64,000 nt of DNA from Streptomyces sp. WM6386 (GCF_000972385.1 NZ_JXTE01000035.1:1-64000); one strand, 5' to 3'. Counted from the stretch's first letter, positions 35,580 through 44,099 are shown. Program-made: numbers and translations. Notes: a model not told the origin generated them from the letters alone.

Positions 35580-36401
35580 CTAGTCCGGGCGCGGCGCCTT
35601 CACCCCGTGCACGCGCGTGTACTCCTCCGCCAGCCACGGCCCGAGATCGTCGATGTACGACATGAGCACGTCCCGGTCGCCGCGCGGCGCGTACCCACGC
35701 ACCGCCGCCGCCCGCAGGTGCGCGGCCCGCTCCGGGTAGTACGCGCCGAACGCCTCCGCCATCTCCGTCAGATCGCTCGTCCAGCCGTTCCAGCGGGGCA
35801 TGACGAGGGTGAAGCCGGTGCGGACGAGGTGGCGGGACATGAAGCGCACGAGGGGACGCAGAGCCTCCTCCGAGCCGCCCGCGCGGGAGATCCGCTCGCG
35901 CCAGCGCGGCAGCAGCAGGGCGAGGTCGCCGTTGGTCTCGCGGGCGAGCCGTGAGTCGGGGCGGTAGCGCGGCAGGTACTCGGCGAGGTCGTCGCCGAGC
36001 AGCGGGGTGCACAGGCAGGCCACGAACCACCCCATGTCGTACGTCTCCGCCTCGCTCAGCAGCCGTGCCCGGCTGTGGAGCAGCGTCGCGGACCCGTCGA
36101 TCTCCGGGAACTCCTTGTCCAGCGCTGTGTCGAGCGCCCGGGCCGCCTCGCGGTCCGCGTCCGTCGGTTCCTCGTGCAGGGCGACGAGCAGGTCGAGGTC
36201 GCTGCGGCCCACGCGCGCGGTGCCGCGCGGGACCGACCCGTAGAGGTACGCGCTGTGCAGTCGTGCCCCGAACACGTCCAGCAGCCGGTCCCGCGCCACG
36301 GCGACGACCGGACGGAAGGCGTGCGGCACGCGCGCGAGGGATCCTTCGCGCTCGAGGTAGCCCTGGACGTCGAGACCCTTGCGTAGAACGGTTTCGGCCA
36401 T
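35580..36401 (-). CDS. Nucleotidyltransferase-domain protein
   Basis: The 273-residue protein has the polymerase beta-like nucleotidyltransferase core AYLYGSVPRGTARVGRSDLD followed by LLVAL (GS motif plus DxD) in the first third. A helical C-terminal domain of about 150 residues follows. Family members modify antibiotics, nucleotides or proteins, or act as toxins paired with HEPN proteins; none of these partners is adjacent. The ATG at 36401 is chosen because residues upstream are repeat-derived. Confidence 0.82.
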   Translation of the reverse strand: MAETVLRKGLDVQGYLEREGSLARVPHAFRPVVAVARDRLLDVFGARLHSAYLYGSVPRGTARVGRSDLDLLVALHEEPTDADREAARALDTALDKEFPEIDGSATLLHSRARLLSEAETYDMGWFVACLCTPLLGDDLAEYLPRYRPDSRLARETNGDLALLLPRWRERISRAGGSEEALRPLVRFMSRHLVRTGFTLVMPRWNGWTSDLTEMAEAFGAYYPERAAHLRAAAVRGYAPRGDRDVLMSYIDDLGPWLAEEYTRVHGVKAPRPD

Positions 36402-36494
36402 GGGTTCACTGTGCCGCCACAAGGGGGCGGGAGCAGCGGATTTACGGCGCGGCCGAACGGGCGTCGGTCTCTGTTGCGCCGGTCCGGGAAATCT

Positions 36495-36570
36495 CAGCCC
36501 GTCCGGCGATTGAGGACGAGGCCGTTCAGGCCGAAGGGGGGTCTGGGGGCGCAGCCCCCAGGACAGCGGC
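36495..36570. repeat. Intergenic repeat element, copy 2
   Basis: The sequence GCCCGTCCGGCGATTGAGGA and a following GGTCTGGGGGCGCAGCCCCC hairpin match the element at 17851-17940 nearly base for base. It lies between the nucleotidyltransferase start and the crp end. The remaining 240-nt gap (36402-36639) holds no gene. Confidence 0.65.
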
Positions 36571-36639
36571 GGCGGCATAAGTCGGGGCCCGCCTCATGAT
36601 GAGACGGGCCCCCAAACGGAGTACGGCCGAGACCGAGCG

Positions 36640-37314
36640 TCAGCGAGAGCGCTTTGCGAGTCGCTCCACGTCCAGCAGGATCACCGCGCGGGCCTCCAGG
36701 CGGAGCCAGCCGCGCTGGGCGAAGTCGGCGAGGGCCTTGTTGACCGTCTCGCGGGAGGCGCCGACCAGCTGGGCGAGCTCTTCCTGCGTGAGGTCGTGGA
36801 CGACGTGGATGCCTTCCTCGGACTGCACGCCGAAGCGGCGGGAGAGGTCCAGGAGTGCGCGGGCGACTCGGCCGGGAACGTCCGAGAAGACCAGGTCGGA
36901 CATCTGATCGTTGGTCTTGCGCAGCCGGCGGGCGACGGCGCGCAGCAGCGCGGTGGCCACCTCGGGGCGGACGTTCAGCCAGGGCTGGAGGTCGCCGTGG
37001 CCGAGGGCGAGCAGCTTGACCTCGGTCAACGCGGTGGCGGTCGCCGTGCGCGGGCCCGGGTCGAAGAGCGACAGCTCGCCGATCAGCTCGCCGGGGCCGA
37101 CGACGGCGAGCATGTTCTCGCGGCCGTCGGGGGAGGTGCGGTGGAGTTTGACCTTGCCCTCGGTGACGACGTAGAGCCGGTCGCCCGGGTCGCCCTCATG
37201 GAACAGGGAATCGCCGCGCGCGAGGGTCACCTCACTCATGGAGGCGCGGAGCTCCGCGGACTGCTCGTCATCGAGCGCCGCGAAGAGCGGGTTGCGCCGC
37301 AGAACGTCGTCCAC
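36640..37314 (-). CDS. crp: cAMP receptor protein Crp
   Basis: The 224-residue protein begins VDDVLRRNPLFAALDDEQSA. It has a cyclic-nucleotide-binding barrel with the phosphate cassette PGELIGELSLFDPGPRTATA, a long dimer helix, and a helix-turn-helix TQEELAQLVGASRETVNKAL. It matches Streptomyces Crp, which controls germination, development and secondary metabolism. GTG at 37314 has AAGGAG 7 nt upstream. A Crp-type palindrome lies 90 nt upstream in the space shared with nth, suggesting self-regulation. Confidence 0.95.
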   Translation of the reverse strand: MDDVLRRNPLFAALDDEQSAELRASMSEVTLARGDSLFHEGDPGDRLYVVTEGKVKLHRTSPDGRENMLAVVGPGELIGELSLFDPGPRTATATALTEVKLLALGHGDLQPWLNVRPEVATALLRAVARRLRKTNDQMSDLVFSDVPGRVARALLDLSRRFGVQSEEGIHVVHDLTQEELAQLVGASRETVNKALADFAQRGWLRLEARAVILLDVERLAKRSR

Positions 37315-37404
37315 GAGTTCTCTCCTTGTCGACCTGCTCAGGGGATCTTGCTCCCCCTTGGTACCAGGGGACCGTGTTCCCCATTTTGCCGGACGGTCCA
37401 AACA

Positions 37405-37419
37405 GTGTGATCTGTCACA
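37405..37419. promoter_or_regulatory. Crp-type binding palindrome between crp and nth
   Basis: GTGTGATCTGTCACA fits the Streptomyces Crp pattern GTG-N6-GNCAC exactly and contains the perfect inverted repeat TGTGA-N4-TCACA. It is centred about 97 nt before the crp start and 110 nt before nth. Binding is inferred from sequence. Confidence 0.6.
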
Positions 37420-37509
37420 AGGATGCCGCACAGGTGTCCCGAGGTAAGCGGCAGGGGTCCAATCGGGGGCCGATCTCCCGGGTCCGGGGCGATTGTCGGT
37501 GCCGGGCTT

Positions 37510-37515
37510 TAGGCT
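37510..37515 (+). promoter_or_regulatory. -10 box for a leaderless nth mRNA
   Basis: TAGGCT ends 6 nt before the GTG at 37522, which lacks a Shine-Dalgarno. The arrangement matches that of the Nudix gene at 33847. Confidence 0.45.
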
Positions 37516-37521
37516 GGCCGG

Positions 37522-38535
37522 GTGTCCAAATCGCCGGTGAGAGCACAGGCCAAGGGGGCTGGGCGGGTGGTTGTACGTCGAGATTCCGCTGTGGGCGAAC
37601 AGGGCCCCGGTGGCGGAAAGAAAACGGCAAATGTGACAAAGAAGGCTGCAGTGAAGAAGGCTCCGGCGGTGGTGAAGCAGGCGGCCGAGAAGAAGGTCCC
37701 CGTGAAGAAGGCCGTGGCGGGAAAGGTTCCGGCCAAGACCGTCGCCGTCAAGCCGGCGAAGGCGGAGTCGCCCGCCGCGCTGGTGCGCCGGGCCCGCCGG
37801 ATCAACCGCGAACTGGCCGAGGTGTTTCCGTACGCCCACCCGGAGCTGGACTTCGAGAACCCCTTCCAACTCGTGGTCGCCACGGTGCTGTCCGCCCAGA
37901 CGACCGACCTGAGGGTCAATCAGACGACCCCCGCGCTCTTCGCCAAGTACCCGACCCCCGAGGACCTGGCCGCCGCCAACCCCGAGGAGGTCGAGGAGAT
38001 CCTGCGTCCGACCGGCTTCTTCCGGGCCAAGACCAAGTCGGTCATAGGGCTGTCGAAGGCGCTGGTCGAGCAGTTCGGCGGCGAGGTCCCGGGCCGCCTC
38101 GAGGACCTCGTCAAGCTGCCCGGCGTAGGCCGCAAGACGGCGTTCGTCGTCCTCGGCAACGCCTTCGGGCGGCCCGGCATCACCGTGGACACGCACTTCC
38201 AGCGGCTGGTGCGGCGCTGGCAATGGACCGCCGAGACCGACCCCGACAAGATCGAGGCCGCGATCGGCGCGCTGTTCCCCAAGGGCGACTGGACGGACCT
38301 CTCGCACCACGTCATCTGGCACGGCCGCCGTATCTGCCACGCCCGCAAGCCCGCCTGCGGCGCCTGCCCCATCGCCCCGCTCTGCCCGGCGTTCGGCGAG
38401 GGCGAGACGGACCCGGAGAAGGCGAAGAAGCTCCTCAAGTACGAGAAGGGCGGCTTCCCGGGGCAGCGGCTCAACCCTCCGCAGGCCTACCTGGACGCGG
38501 GCGGGAAGGCGGCGCCGCCGCTGGGGGCCGGATGA
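37522..38535 (+). CDS. nth: Endonuclease III with histone H1-like N-terminal tail
   Basis: The catalytic part (from about residue 85) has the helix-hairpin-helix [20 protein letters not shown] with the catalytic Lys, the catalytic Asp in [10 protein letters not shown] and a [4Fe-4S] loop with four cysteines ([17 protein letters not shown]). It removes oxidised pyrimidines and nicks the abasic site. Residues about 36-82 form a Lys/Ala/Val-rich tail ([26 protein letters not shown]) absent from E. coli Nth (211 residues versus 337 here). The tail probably binds DNA without sequence preference. The start is GTG, predicted leaderless. Confidence 0.95.
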   Translation: MSKSPVRAQAKGAGRVVVRRDSAVGEQGPGGGKKTANVTKKAAVKKAPAVVKQAAEKKVPVKKAVAGKVPAKTVAVKPAKAESPAALVRRARRINRELAEVFPYAHPELDFENPFQLVVATVLSAQTTDLRVNQTTPALFAKYPTPEDLAAANPEEVEEILRPTGFFRAKTKSVIGLSKALVEQFGGEVPGRLEDLVKLPGVGRKTAFVVLGNAFGRPGITVDTHFQRLVRRWQWTAETDPDKIEAAIGALFPKGDWTDLSHHVIWHGRRICHARKPACGACPIAPLCPAFGEGETDPEKAKKLLKYEKGGFPGQRLNPPQAYLDAGGKAAPPLGAG

Positions 38536-38620
38536 GGGGCGCCACCAGGGGCACGGGCCGGCCGGCGCGGCTCCAGGAACGATCTCGGGTCGGCCGGGCG
38601 TTGGACTCGCAAGGACGGGG

Positions 38621-39316
38621 GTGGCGATGACGCGCGCGAGCAATGCACAGGGCGTGGCGCTCAGCAAGGAGGGTCTGCCGCAGTGGCTGGACCCGGTGGT
38701 GCGGGCGGTGGAGACGGTCGAGCCGGTGCAGCTGAGCCGGTTCCTGCCGCCGGCGAACGGGGCGGGGCGGCAGTCGGCCGTGCTGATCCTGTTCGGCGAG
38801 GGGGAGCGCGGACCCGAGCTGCTGCTCATGGAGCGGGCCAGCTCGCTGCGGTCCCATGCCGGGCAGCCCTCCTTCCCCGGCGGTGCCCTCGACCCCGAGG
38901 ACGGCGACCCGAAGGCCGACGGGCCGCTCAGGGCCGCCCTGCGTGAGGCCGAGGAGGAGACCGGGCTCGACCCGGCGGGCGTGCAGCTCTTCGGCGTGCT
39001 GCCCAAGCTCTACATCCCGGTCAGCGGCTTCGTCGTGACCTCGGTGCTGGGCTGGTGGCGCGAGCCGACTCCGGTCGGAGTCGTGGATCCGAACGAGACG
39101 GCGCGGGTCTTCACCGTTCCCGTGGCGGATCTCACGAATCCCGACAACCGGGCCACGACCGTCCACCCCAGCGGCCACCGAGGCCCGGCATTCCTGGTCG
39201 AATCGGCCCTGGTCTGGGGCTTCACGGCCGGAATCATCGACCGCCTGCTGCACTACTCGGGATGGGAGCGCCCCTGGGACCGGGAGAAGCAGGTCCCGCT
39301 CGACTGGCGGTCATGA
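38621..39316 (+). CDS. CoA pyrophosphatase-type NUDIX hydrolase
   Basis: The 231-residue protein has the UPF0035 signature RSHAGQPSFPGGALDPED in front of the Nudix box LREAEEETGLDP. This combination marks CoA diphosphatases. GTG at 38621 has AAGGA 5 nt upstream; ATG at 38627 is an equally possible start. It follows nth on the same strand after 85 nt and precedes the MarP-like protease gene. Confidence 0.9.
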   Translation: MAMTRASNAQGVALSKEGLPQWLDPVVRAVETVEPVQLSRFLPPANGAGRQSAVLILFGEGERGPELLLMERASSLRSHAGQPSFPGGALDPEDGDPKADGPLRAALREAEEETGLDPAGVQLFGVLPKLYIPVSGFVVTSVLGWWREPTPVGVVDPNETARVFTVPVADLTNPDNRATTVHPSGHRGPAFLVESALVWGFTAGIIDRLLHYSGWERPWDREKQVPLDWRS

Positions 39317-39364
39317 CAGGGTGTCTGCCGTGTTGTGTCGTGTGATGAGGCGAGGCCTGAACCG

Positions 39365-40564
39365 GTGAACGTGCTGGACATCCTGTTGCTGGTCGCCGCC
39401 GTGTGGTTCGCGATCGTCGGCTACCGCCAGGGCTTCGTCGTCGGCATCCTGTCGGTGATCGGCTTCATGGGCGGTGGTCTTGTCGCCGTCTACGTGCTGC
39501 CCGTCGTCTGGGACGCCCTCACCGACAACTCGGAGGTCAGCACGACCGCCGCCGTCGTCGCGGTCGTCGTCGTCATCGTCTGCGCCTCCGTCGGCCAGGC
39601 CCTGACCACCCACCTCGGCAACAAGCTCCGCCGGTACATCACCTGGTCCCCGGCCCGCGCGCTGGACGCCACCGGCGGCGCCCTCGTCAACGTCGTCGCG
39701 ATGCTCCTCGTGGCGTGGCTGATCGGCTCCGCCCTCGCCGGCACCACCCTGCCGACCCTGGGCAAGGAGGTCCGTAACTCCAAGGTCCTCCTCGGCGTCG
39801 CGCGGGCCCTGCCCGACCAGGCCAACACCTGGTTCGCTGACTTCTCCTCGGTCCTCGCGCAGAACGGCTTCCCGCAGGTCTTCAGCCCGTTCTCCAACGA
39901 GCCGATCAACGAGGTCCAGCCGCCCGACCCGGCGCTCGCGGGCAGTCCGGTCGCCACCCGGGCCAAGCGGTCCATCGTCAAGGTCATGGGCACCGCCCAG
40001 AGTTGCGGCAAGGTCCTCGAAGGCACCGGCTTCGTCTTCGGCGAGCGCCGCGTCATGACCAACGCGCATGTCGTGGGCGGCGTCGACGAACCCACCGTCC
40101 AGATCGGCGGCGAGGGCAGGAAGTACGACGCGACGGTCGTCCTCTACGACTGGGAGCGCGACATCGCCGTACTCGACGTACCGGATCTCAAGGCGCCCGC
40201 CCTCGAGTTCACGTCCACGGACGCCAAGAGCGGCGACGACGCGATCATCGCGGGCTTCCCGGAGAACGGCGCGTACGACGTCCGGGCCGCGCGCGTGCGC
40301 GGACGCATCCCGGCCAACGGACCGGACATCTACCACCGCGGCACCGTGCACCGCGATGTGTACTCCCTCTACGCGACCGTCCGCCAGGGCAACTCCGGCG
40401 GCCCGCTGCTCACCGCCGAAGGCGAGGTGTACGGCGTGGTCTTCGCGAAGTCCCTGGACAACGCCCAGACCGGATACGCGCTGACCGCGGACGAGATCCA
40501 GGAGGACATCGCCAGGGGGCGCACCGCGAACCAGCAGGTGGACAGCGACAGCTGCGCGCTGTGA
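39365..40564 (+). CDS. marP: MarP-like membrane serine protease
   Basis: The 399-residue protein has four N-terminal TM helices of the CvpA/colicin V production family (LDILLLVAAVWFAIVGYRQG and following). A periplasm-side trypsin-fold protease domain follows, with His in VMTNAHVVGG, Asp in WERDIAVLD and Ser in RQGNSGGPL. In M. tuberculosis the homologue MarP (Rv3671c) is needed for acid resistance and cell-wall hydrolase processing, and also lies near nth and a Nudix gene. The start is GTG at 39365. Confidence 0.92.
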   Translation: MNVLDILLLVAAVWFAIVGYRQGFVVGILSVIGFMGGGLVAVYVLPVVWDALTDNSEVSTTAAVVAVVVVIVCASVGQALTTHLGNKLRRYITWSPARALDATGGALVNVVAMLLVAWLIGSALAGTTLPTLGKEVRNSKVLLGVARALPDQANTWFADFSSVLAQNGFPQVFSPFSNEPINEVQPPDPALAGSPVATRAKRSIVKVMGTAQSCGKVLEGTGFVFGERRVMTNAHVVGGVDEPTVQIGGEGRKYDATVVLYDWERDIAVLDVPDLKAPALEFTSTDAKSGDDAIIAGFPENGAYDVRAARVRGRIPANGPDIYHRGTVHRDVYSLYATVRQGNSGGPLLTAEGEVYGVVFAKSLDNAQTGYALTADEIQEDIARGRTANQQVDSDSCAL

Positions 40565-40887
40565 GGTGTGGGGTGCGTCAGCCTCGGGGGTGACGCAGCC
40601 GTACCGAGACCCAGCGGGCCCGGCGGCGCAGAATATGCGGAATGCCCACTCGGAGGTCCGTGCCCTGCATCTGCGGGGCCCCTCCTCGTTGGTGGGGGCT
40701 CAGACCATGGCCCGAGCGGCGATTGCGTGCTGCGTCACTGTAGTCGTGCGTCCAGCCCATACCCCGACGTGTGCCCCTGCCCCAAGGTCGATAACCGCCC
40801 CCAGGGCCCCCAATTGGCCTATGCGCCGGGCAAGTGGCTGTTCGTCGGACAGGTGTTCAAGTCCGGATACCGGGCGCGTTCACACGG
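40565..40887. other. No gene seen between marP and the hydrolase tail remnant
   Basis: The stretch is moderately GC-rich and has no reading frame with gene-like codon use on either strand. It lies at the 3' ends of convergent marP (+) and hydrolase (-) genes, but I saw no strong terminator hairpin. Confidence 0.4.
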
Positions 40888-40969
40888 TCACCGATCGGGC
40901 TCGGGGTCCTTCAGCCAATTGATCAGTTCTGTCGTGAAAGCGACCGGATCCTCCTCGTGCGGACCGTGC
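40888..40969 (-). pseudogene. Duplicated 3' tail of the alpha/beta hydrolase gene
   Basis: On the minus strand this stretch reads GPHEEDPVAFTTELINWLKD then PEPDR and stop. It is nearly identical to the tail of the intact hydrolase (PHEEDPVAFSAELINWLKD, PEPDR, stop) 53 nt upstream. Only about 27 codons remain. The copies differ at scattered positions, so the duplication or recombination is not recent. A CCGGGGG-CTGA-CCCCCGG hairpin sits at its upstream edge. Confidence 0.85.
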
Positions 40970-40973
40970 TTTC

Positions 40974-40991
40974 CCGGGGGCTGACCCCCGG
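40974..40991. repeat. CCGGGGG hairpin element at the duplication boundary
   Basis: CCGGGGG-CTGA-CCCCCGG forms a 7-bp stem, followed by ACACCCAG. A close relative, TCCGGGGG-GTGG-CCCCCGGA followed by CCCCCAG, occurs at 33103-33122 before the DUF4177 gene. The pair looks like a small dispersed repeat. Confidence 0.5.
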
Positions 40992-41021
40992 ACACCCAGC
41001 CGATCTCAGCGCTGACGTCCC

Positions 41022-41948
41022 TCACCGATCGGGCTCGGGGTCCTTCAGCCAGTTGATGAGCTCGGCCGAGAAGGCGACAGGGTCTTCCTCGTGCGGAAAA
41101 TGCCCGAGTCCGTCGAACAGCCGCCAGCGGTACGGCGCTTCGACGTACTCGCCGGATCCGGCCGCGCTCCGCATCCGCAGCACCGGGTCCAGTGAGCCGT
41201 GCAGATGCAGCGTCGGCACCCGCACCGGGCGCTTCATACGGCGGTTGAACTGGATGCCGTCGGGGCGGGCCAGGGAGCGCACCATCCAGCGGTACGGCTC
41301 GATCGAGCAGTGCGCCGTCGACGGGATGCACATCGCGCGGCGGTACGTCTCCACCGCGTCGTCGTCCGGCAGGACCGGCCCTGACCAGTCCCGCATCAGC
41401 CGGGCGACCAGCGCGCCGTCGTCCGCGGTCAGCTGCCGCTCCGGGATCCAGGGGCGCTGAAACCCCCAGATGTAGGAGCCGGCGCGCGTCTGCTTGACGT
41501 CCGAGAGCATCGCCGAGCGCCAGCGCCGCGGATGGGGCATCGAGGCCACCGCGAGCCGCCGTACGAGCTTCGGACGCATCGCGGCCGCCGTCCACGCCAG
41601 ATAGCCGCCCAGGTCGTGGCCGACCAGCGCGGCGTCCGGCTCGCCCAGGGAGCGGATCACGCCGGTGATGTCGAGGGCGAGGTTGGCCGGGTCGTAGCCG
41701 CGCGGGGTGCGGTCGCTGCCGCCGACGCCCCTGAGGTCCATGGCGACGGCCCGGAACCCGGCGTCGGCGAGCGCGGGCAACTGGTGCCGCCACGTCCACC
41801 AGAACTGCGGGAAGCCGTGCAGCAGCAGGACCAGCGGGCCGTCGCCCATCTCGGCGATGTGGAAGCGGGCGCCGTTGGCGGCCACCTCGCGATGGGTCCA
41901 GGGACCGTCCGGTCGTACTACTGAGGCAGGTGTGGCGGGGTCCGTCAT
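41022..41948 (-). CDS. Alpha/beta-fold hydrolase (epoxide hydrolase-like)
   Basis: The 308-residue protein has the oxyanion segment LLLHGFPQFWWTWRHQLPAL, a nucleophile elbow VGHDLGGYLAW with Asp as nucleophile, and the catalytic His in GLGHFPHEEDP. An Asp nucleophile is the mark of epoxide hydrolases and haloalkane dehalogenases; HGFPQFWW favours the former. It overlaps the holin-like gene by ATGA. A remnant of the same tail lies just downstream. Confidence 0.9.
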   Translation of the reverse strand: MTDPATPASVVRPDGPWTHREVAANGARFHIAEMGDGPLVLLLHGFPQFWWTWRHQLPALADAGFRAVAMDLRGVGGSDRTPRGYDPANLALDITGVIRSLGEPDAALVGHDLGGYLAWTAAAMRPKLVRRLAVASMPHPRRWRSAMLSDVKQTRAGSYIWGFQRPWIPERQLTADDGALVARLMRDWSGPVLPDDDAVETYRRAMCIPSTAHCSIEPYRWMVRSLARPDGIQFNRRMKRPVRVPTLHLHGSLDPVLRMRSAAGSGEYVEAPYRWRLFDGLGHFPHEEDPVAFSAELINWLKDPEPDR

Positions 41949-42433
41949 GACGACGAGCGTGCCACAGCTTCGATGGCCTCCGGGACACGGTCCTGCGTCA
42001 GCTCCGGCCGCGGATGCGGCTTGGCGTTCTGCAGGACGCTCGCCGACTCCTTCATCGACGCGGCGGTCTTCTGCGCGCCGCCGCCCTTCTTCGCCTTCTT
42101 CGCGAAGACCACGCCGATCAGCGCCAGCAGGCCCGCGATGAGCACGTTCGCCGCGAAGGACAGCAGGAAGCAGACCGCCATGTTCCAGTCGCTCCAGGTG
42201 CGGATGCCGTACGCCAGGGCGAAGTTCAGCATCGGCAGCGAGAACACCAGCACCGCGCCGGCCACCGTGAAGGCGCCGCCGCTCGTCGCGCCGCGCTTCA
42301 CGTCCCGCTTGAGCTGCGCCTTGGCCAGCGCGATCTCGTCGTGCACCAGCGCGGACATCTCGGTCGTCGCCGAGGCGAACAGCTGGCCGATGCTGCGTTC
42401 GGCGCCGACCGGGCTGCCGTCGGGTGCGCTCAT
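41945..42433 (-). CDS. Phage holin-like / Actinobacterial holin-X family membrane protein
   Basis: The 162-residue protein has a helical N-terminal part (SIGQLFASATTEMSALVHDE), two TM helices (about 55-77 and 88-112) and a basic, then charged C-terminal tail (KKAKKGGG). This is the DUF1469/holin-X pattern common in actinobacterial chromosomes without any prophage context. A lytic role is not implied. It is co-translated with the hydrolase. Confidence 0.85.
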   Translation of the reverse strand: MSAPDGSPVGAERSIGQLFASATTEMSALVHDEIALAKAQLKRDVKRGATSGGAFTVAGAVLVFSLPMLNFALAYGIRTWSDWNMAVCFLLSFAANVLIAGLLALIGVVFAKKAKKGGGAQKTAASMKESASVLQNAKPHPRPELTQDRVPEAIEAVARSSS

Positions 42434-42508
42434 CGCGTTCTCCCTGAATCTGCCGTGTGCCCGACTGGAAGTCTTGGGCCGGAAAGTCTTTTGTACCGTC
42501 CCGTCAGA

Positions 42509-43945
42509 TCATGCCCGACGGTCGTCCTCCTCGCCTGCCCCGCCCGTCACTTCGGCAAGTCCCGCTCGCTCGGCGGCCTTGAGTTCGGCGATCCTGCGGT
42601 GTTCGGCGGCCTTGCTCTCGTGGATCGCGGCCATGCGCAGGTGGTACGCCGGGTCGTCCTCCTCGTAGATGTCCGGGATCCCGTCGAGGTCGTCGTCGCG
42701 CTCCTCGGCCTCGCACATCCGGCGGTACTTGCCGTTCCGGATCTTCAGCAGCACGGTGGCGAGGGTCGCCGCGATGAGCGAGCCCATCAGCACGGCCGCC
42801 TTGACCTCGTCGGTGAGCGCCGCGTCCCCGTCGAAGGCCAGCTCCCCGATGAGCAGCGACACCGTGAAGCCGATGCCGGCCAGGGTGGCGACGGCGAAGA
42901 CGTCCGCCCACTCCAGGTCGTCGCTGAGCGAGGCGCGGGTGAATCGTGCCGTCAGCCAGGTCCCGCCGAAGATGCCGAGCGCCTTGCCGACGACGAGACC
43001 GAGGACCACACCGAGCGTCTCGGGCTTGGTGAACACATCGCCGAGCGCGCCGCCGGACACGGAGACACCGGCGCTGAACAGGGCGAACAGCGGTACGGCC
43101 AACCCCGCCGAGAGCGGACGTACGAGATGCTCGATGTGCTCGCCGGGCGAGTGCTCCTCGCCCTCCCGAGGGGTGCAGCGCAGCATCAGGCCCATCGCGA
43201 CGCCCGCGATGGTGGCGTGGACGCCGCTGTTGTACATCAGGCCCCAGATGACGAGCGCGAGCGGCACGTACACGTACCAGCCGCGTACGCCCTTGCGCAG
43301 CAGCAGCCAGAAGACGACCAGGCCGATCACCGCGCCGCCCAGGGCGGCGAAGTCGATGTCCGCGGTGAAGAACACCGCGATGATCAGGATCGCGAAGAGG
43401 TCGTCGACGACGGCGAGGGTGAGCAGGAAGGCGCGCAAGGAGCTGGGGAGGGAGGTGCCGATGACCGCGAGCACGGCGAGTGCGAAGGCGATGTCGGTCG
43501 CGGTCGGGACCGCCCAGCCGTCGAGGGCGCCGCCGCCGGTGAGGTTGGTCAGGACGTAGACGAGGGCCGGTACGGCCATGCCGCACAGGGCCGCGACGAC
43601 CGGCAGCGCGGCAGCCTTGGGGTCCTTGAGGTCACCGGCGACCAGCTCGCGCTTGAGTTCGATGCCGGCGACGAAGAAGAAGATCGCGAGGAGTCCGTCG
43701 GCCGCCCAGTGCGCGATCGAGAGGTTCAGGCCGAGAGCCTCGGGGCCGAGGTGGAAGTGGCTGACGCTCTCGTAGCTGTCGTGCAGCGCGGGGATGTTCA
43801 CCCAGATCAGGGCGGCGACCGCGGCGACGAGGAGCAGGACACCGCCGACGGTCTCGGTGCGCAGCGCGTCCGCCACGAAGGTCCGTTCCGGCAGGGAGAG
43901 CCGTCCGAGGACCTTGCGGGTGGGGGTGGTGCGGGGCGCGGGCAT
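42509..43945 (-). CDS. nhaA: Na+/H+ antiporter NhaA with acidic C-terminal extension
   Basis: The 478-residue protein has about eleven TM helices. NhaA landmarks are FFFVAGIELKREL, the unwound crossing VPTATDIAFALAVLAVIGTS, the paired aspartates in LAVVDDLFAILIIAVFF and a late GIGFTVSLLI. It exchanges Na+ for H+. Compared with E. coli NhaA (388 residues) it has a C-terminal cytoplasmic extension. Residues 417-428 (DDDLDGIPDIYE) fit the DxDxDGxxDxxE calcium loop, and a charged helix (HESKAAEHRRIAELKAAERA) follows. Confidence 0.96.
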   Translation of the reverse strand: MPAPRTTPTRKVLGRLSLPERTFVADALRTETVGGVLLLVAAVAALIWVNIPALHDSYESVSHFHLGPEALGLNLSIAHWAADGLLAIFFFVAGIELKRELVAGDLKDPKAAALPVVAALCGMAVPALVYVLTNLTGGGALDGWAVPTATDIAFALAVLAVIGTSLPSSLRAFLLTLAVVDDLFAILIIAVFFTADIDFAALGGAVIGLVVFWLLLRKGVRGWYVYVPLALVIWGLMYNSGVHATIAGVAMGLMLRCTPREGEEHSPGEHIEHLVRPLSAGLAVPLFALFSAGVSVSGGALGDVFTKPETLGVVLGLVVGKALGIFGGTWLTARFTRASLSDDLEWADVFAVATLAGIGFTVSLLIGELAFDGDAALTDEVKAAVLMGSLIAATLATVLLKIRNGKYRRMCEAEERDDDLDGIPDIYEEDDPAYHLRMAAIHESKAAEHRRIAELKAAERAGLAEVTGGAGEEDDRRA

Positions 43946-44042
43946 CGGGGGACCTCCGGTCGGTGGGTAGGGCGGAGCTGCTCGCCGACCAGACTTCCCG
44001 GCACACCTATGGGGTCACGCTTGTTTTCCTTAGTTTACCTAA

Positions 44043-44082
44043 AAGGGGCGCCCGGCGCGTTTTCTCGCGCCGGGCGCCCCTT
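44043..44082 (-). terminator. acs terminator hairpin
   Basis: A 17-bp perfect stem (44043-44059 with 44066-44082) and a 6-nt loop lie just after the acs stop. They continue on the minus strand into TTTTAGG. An AT-rich near-palindrome (CTTAG-TTTAC-CTAA, 44029-44042) follows and may belong to the nhaA promoter. Confidence 0.8.
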
Positions 44083-44099
44083 CTGGCGGGCTCGGTGGC

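Noticed and set aside
40566..40984. Two overlapping plus-strand frames after marP
   Set aside because: They have poor codon bias and cross the hydrolase tail remnant in antisense.
41945..42433. Prophage remnant because of a holin-like gene
   Set aside because: No other phage gene is nearby, and this family is common in actinobacterial chromosomes.
44029..44045. Iron box (DmdR/IdeR type) at the nhaA promoter
   Set aside because: TTAGGTAAACTAAGG matches only the first half of the consensus.
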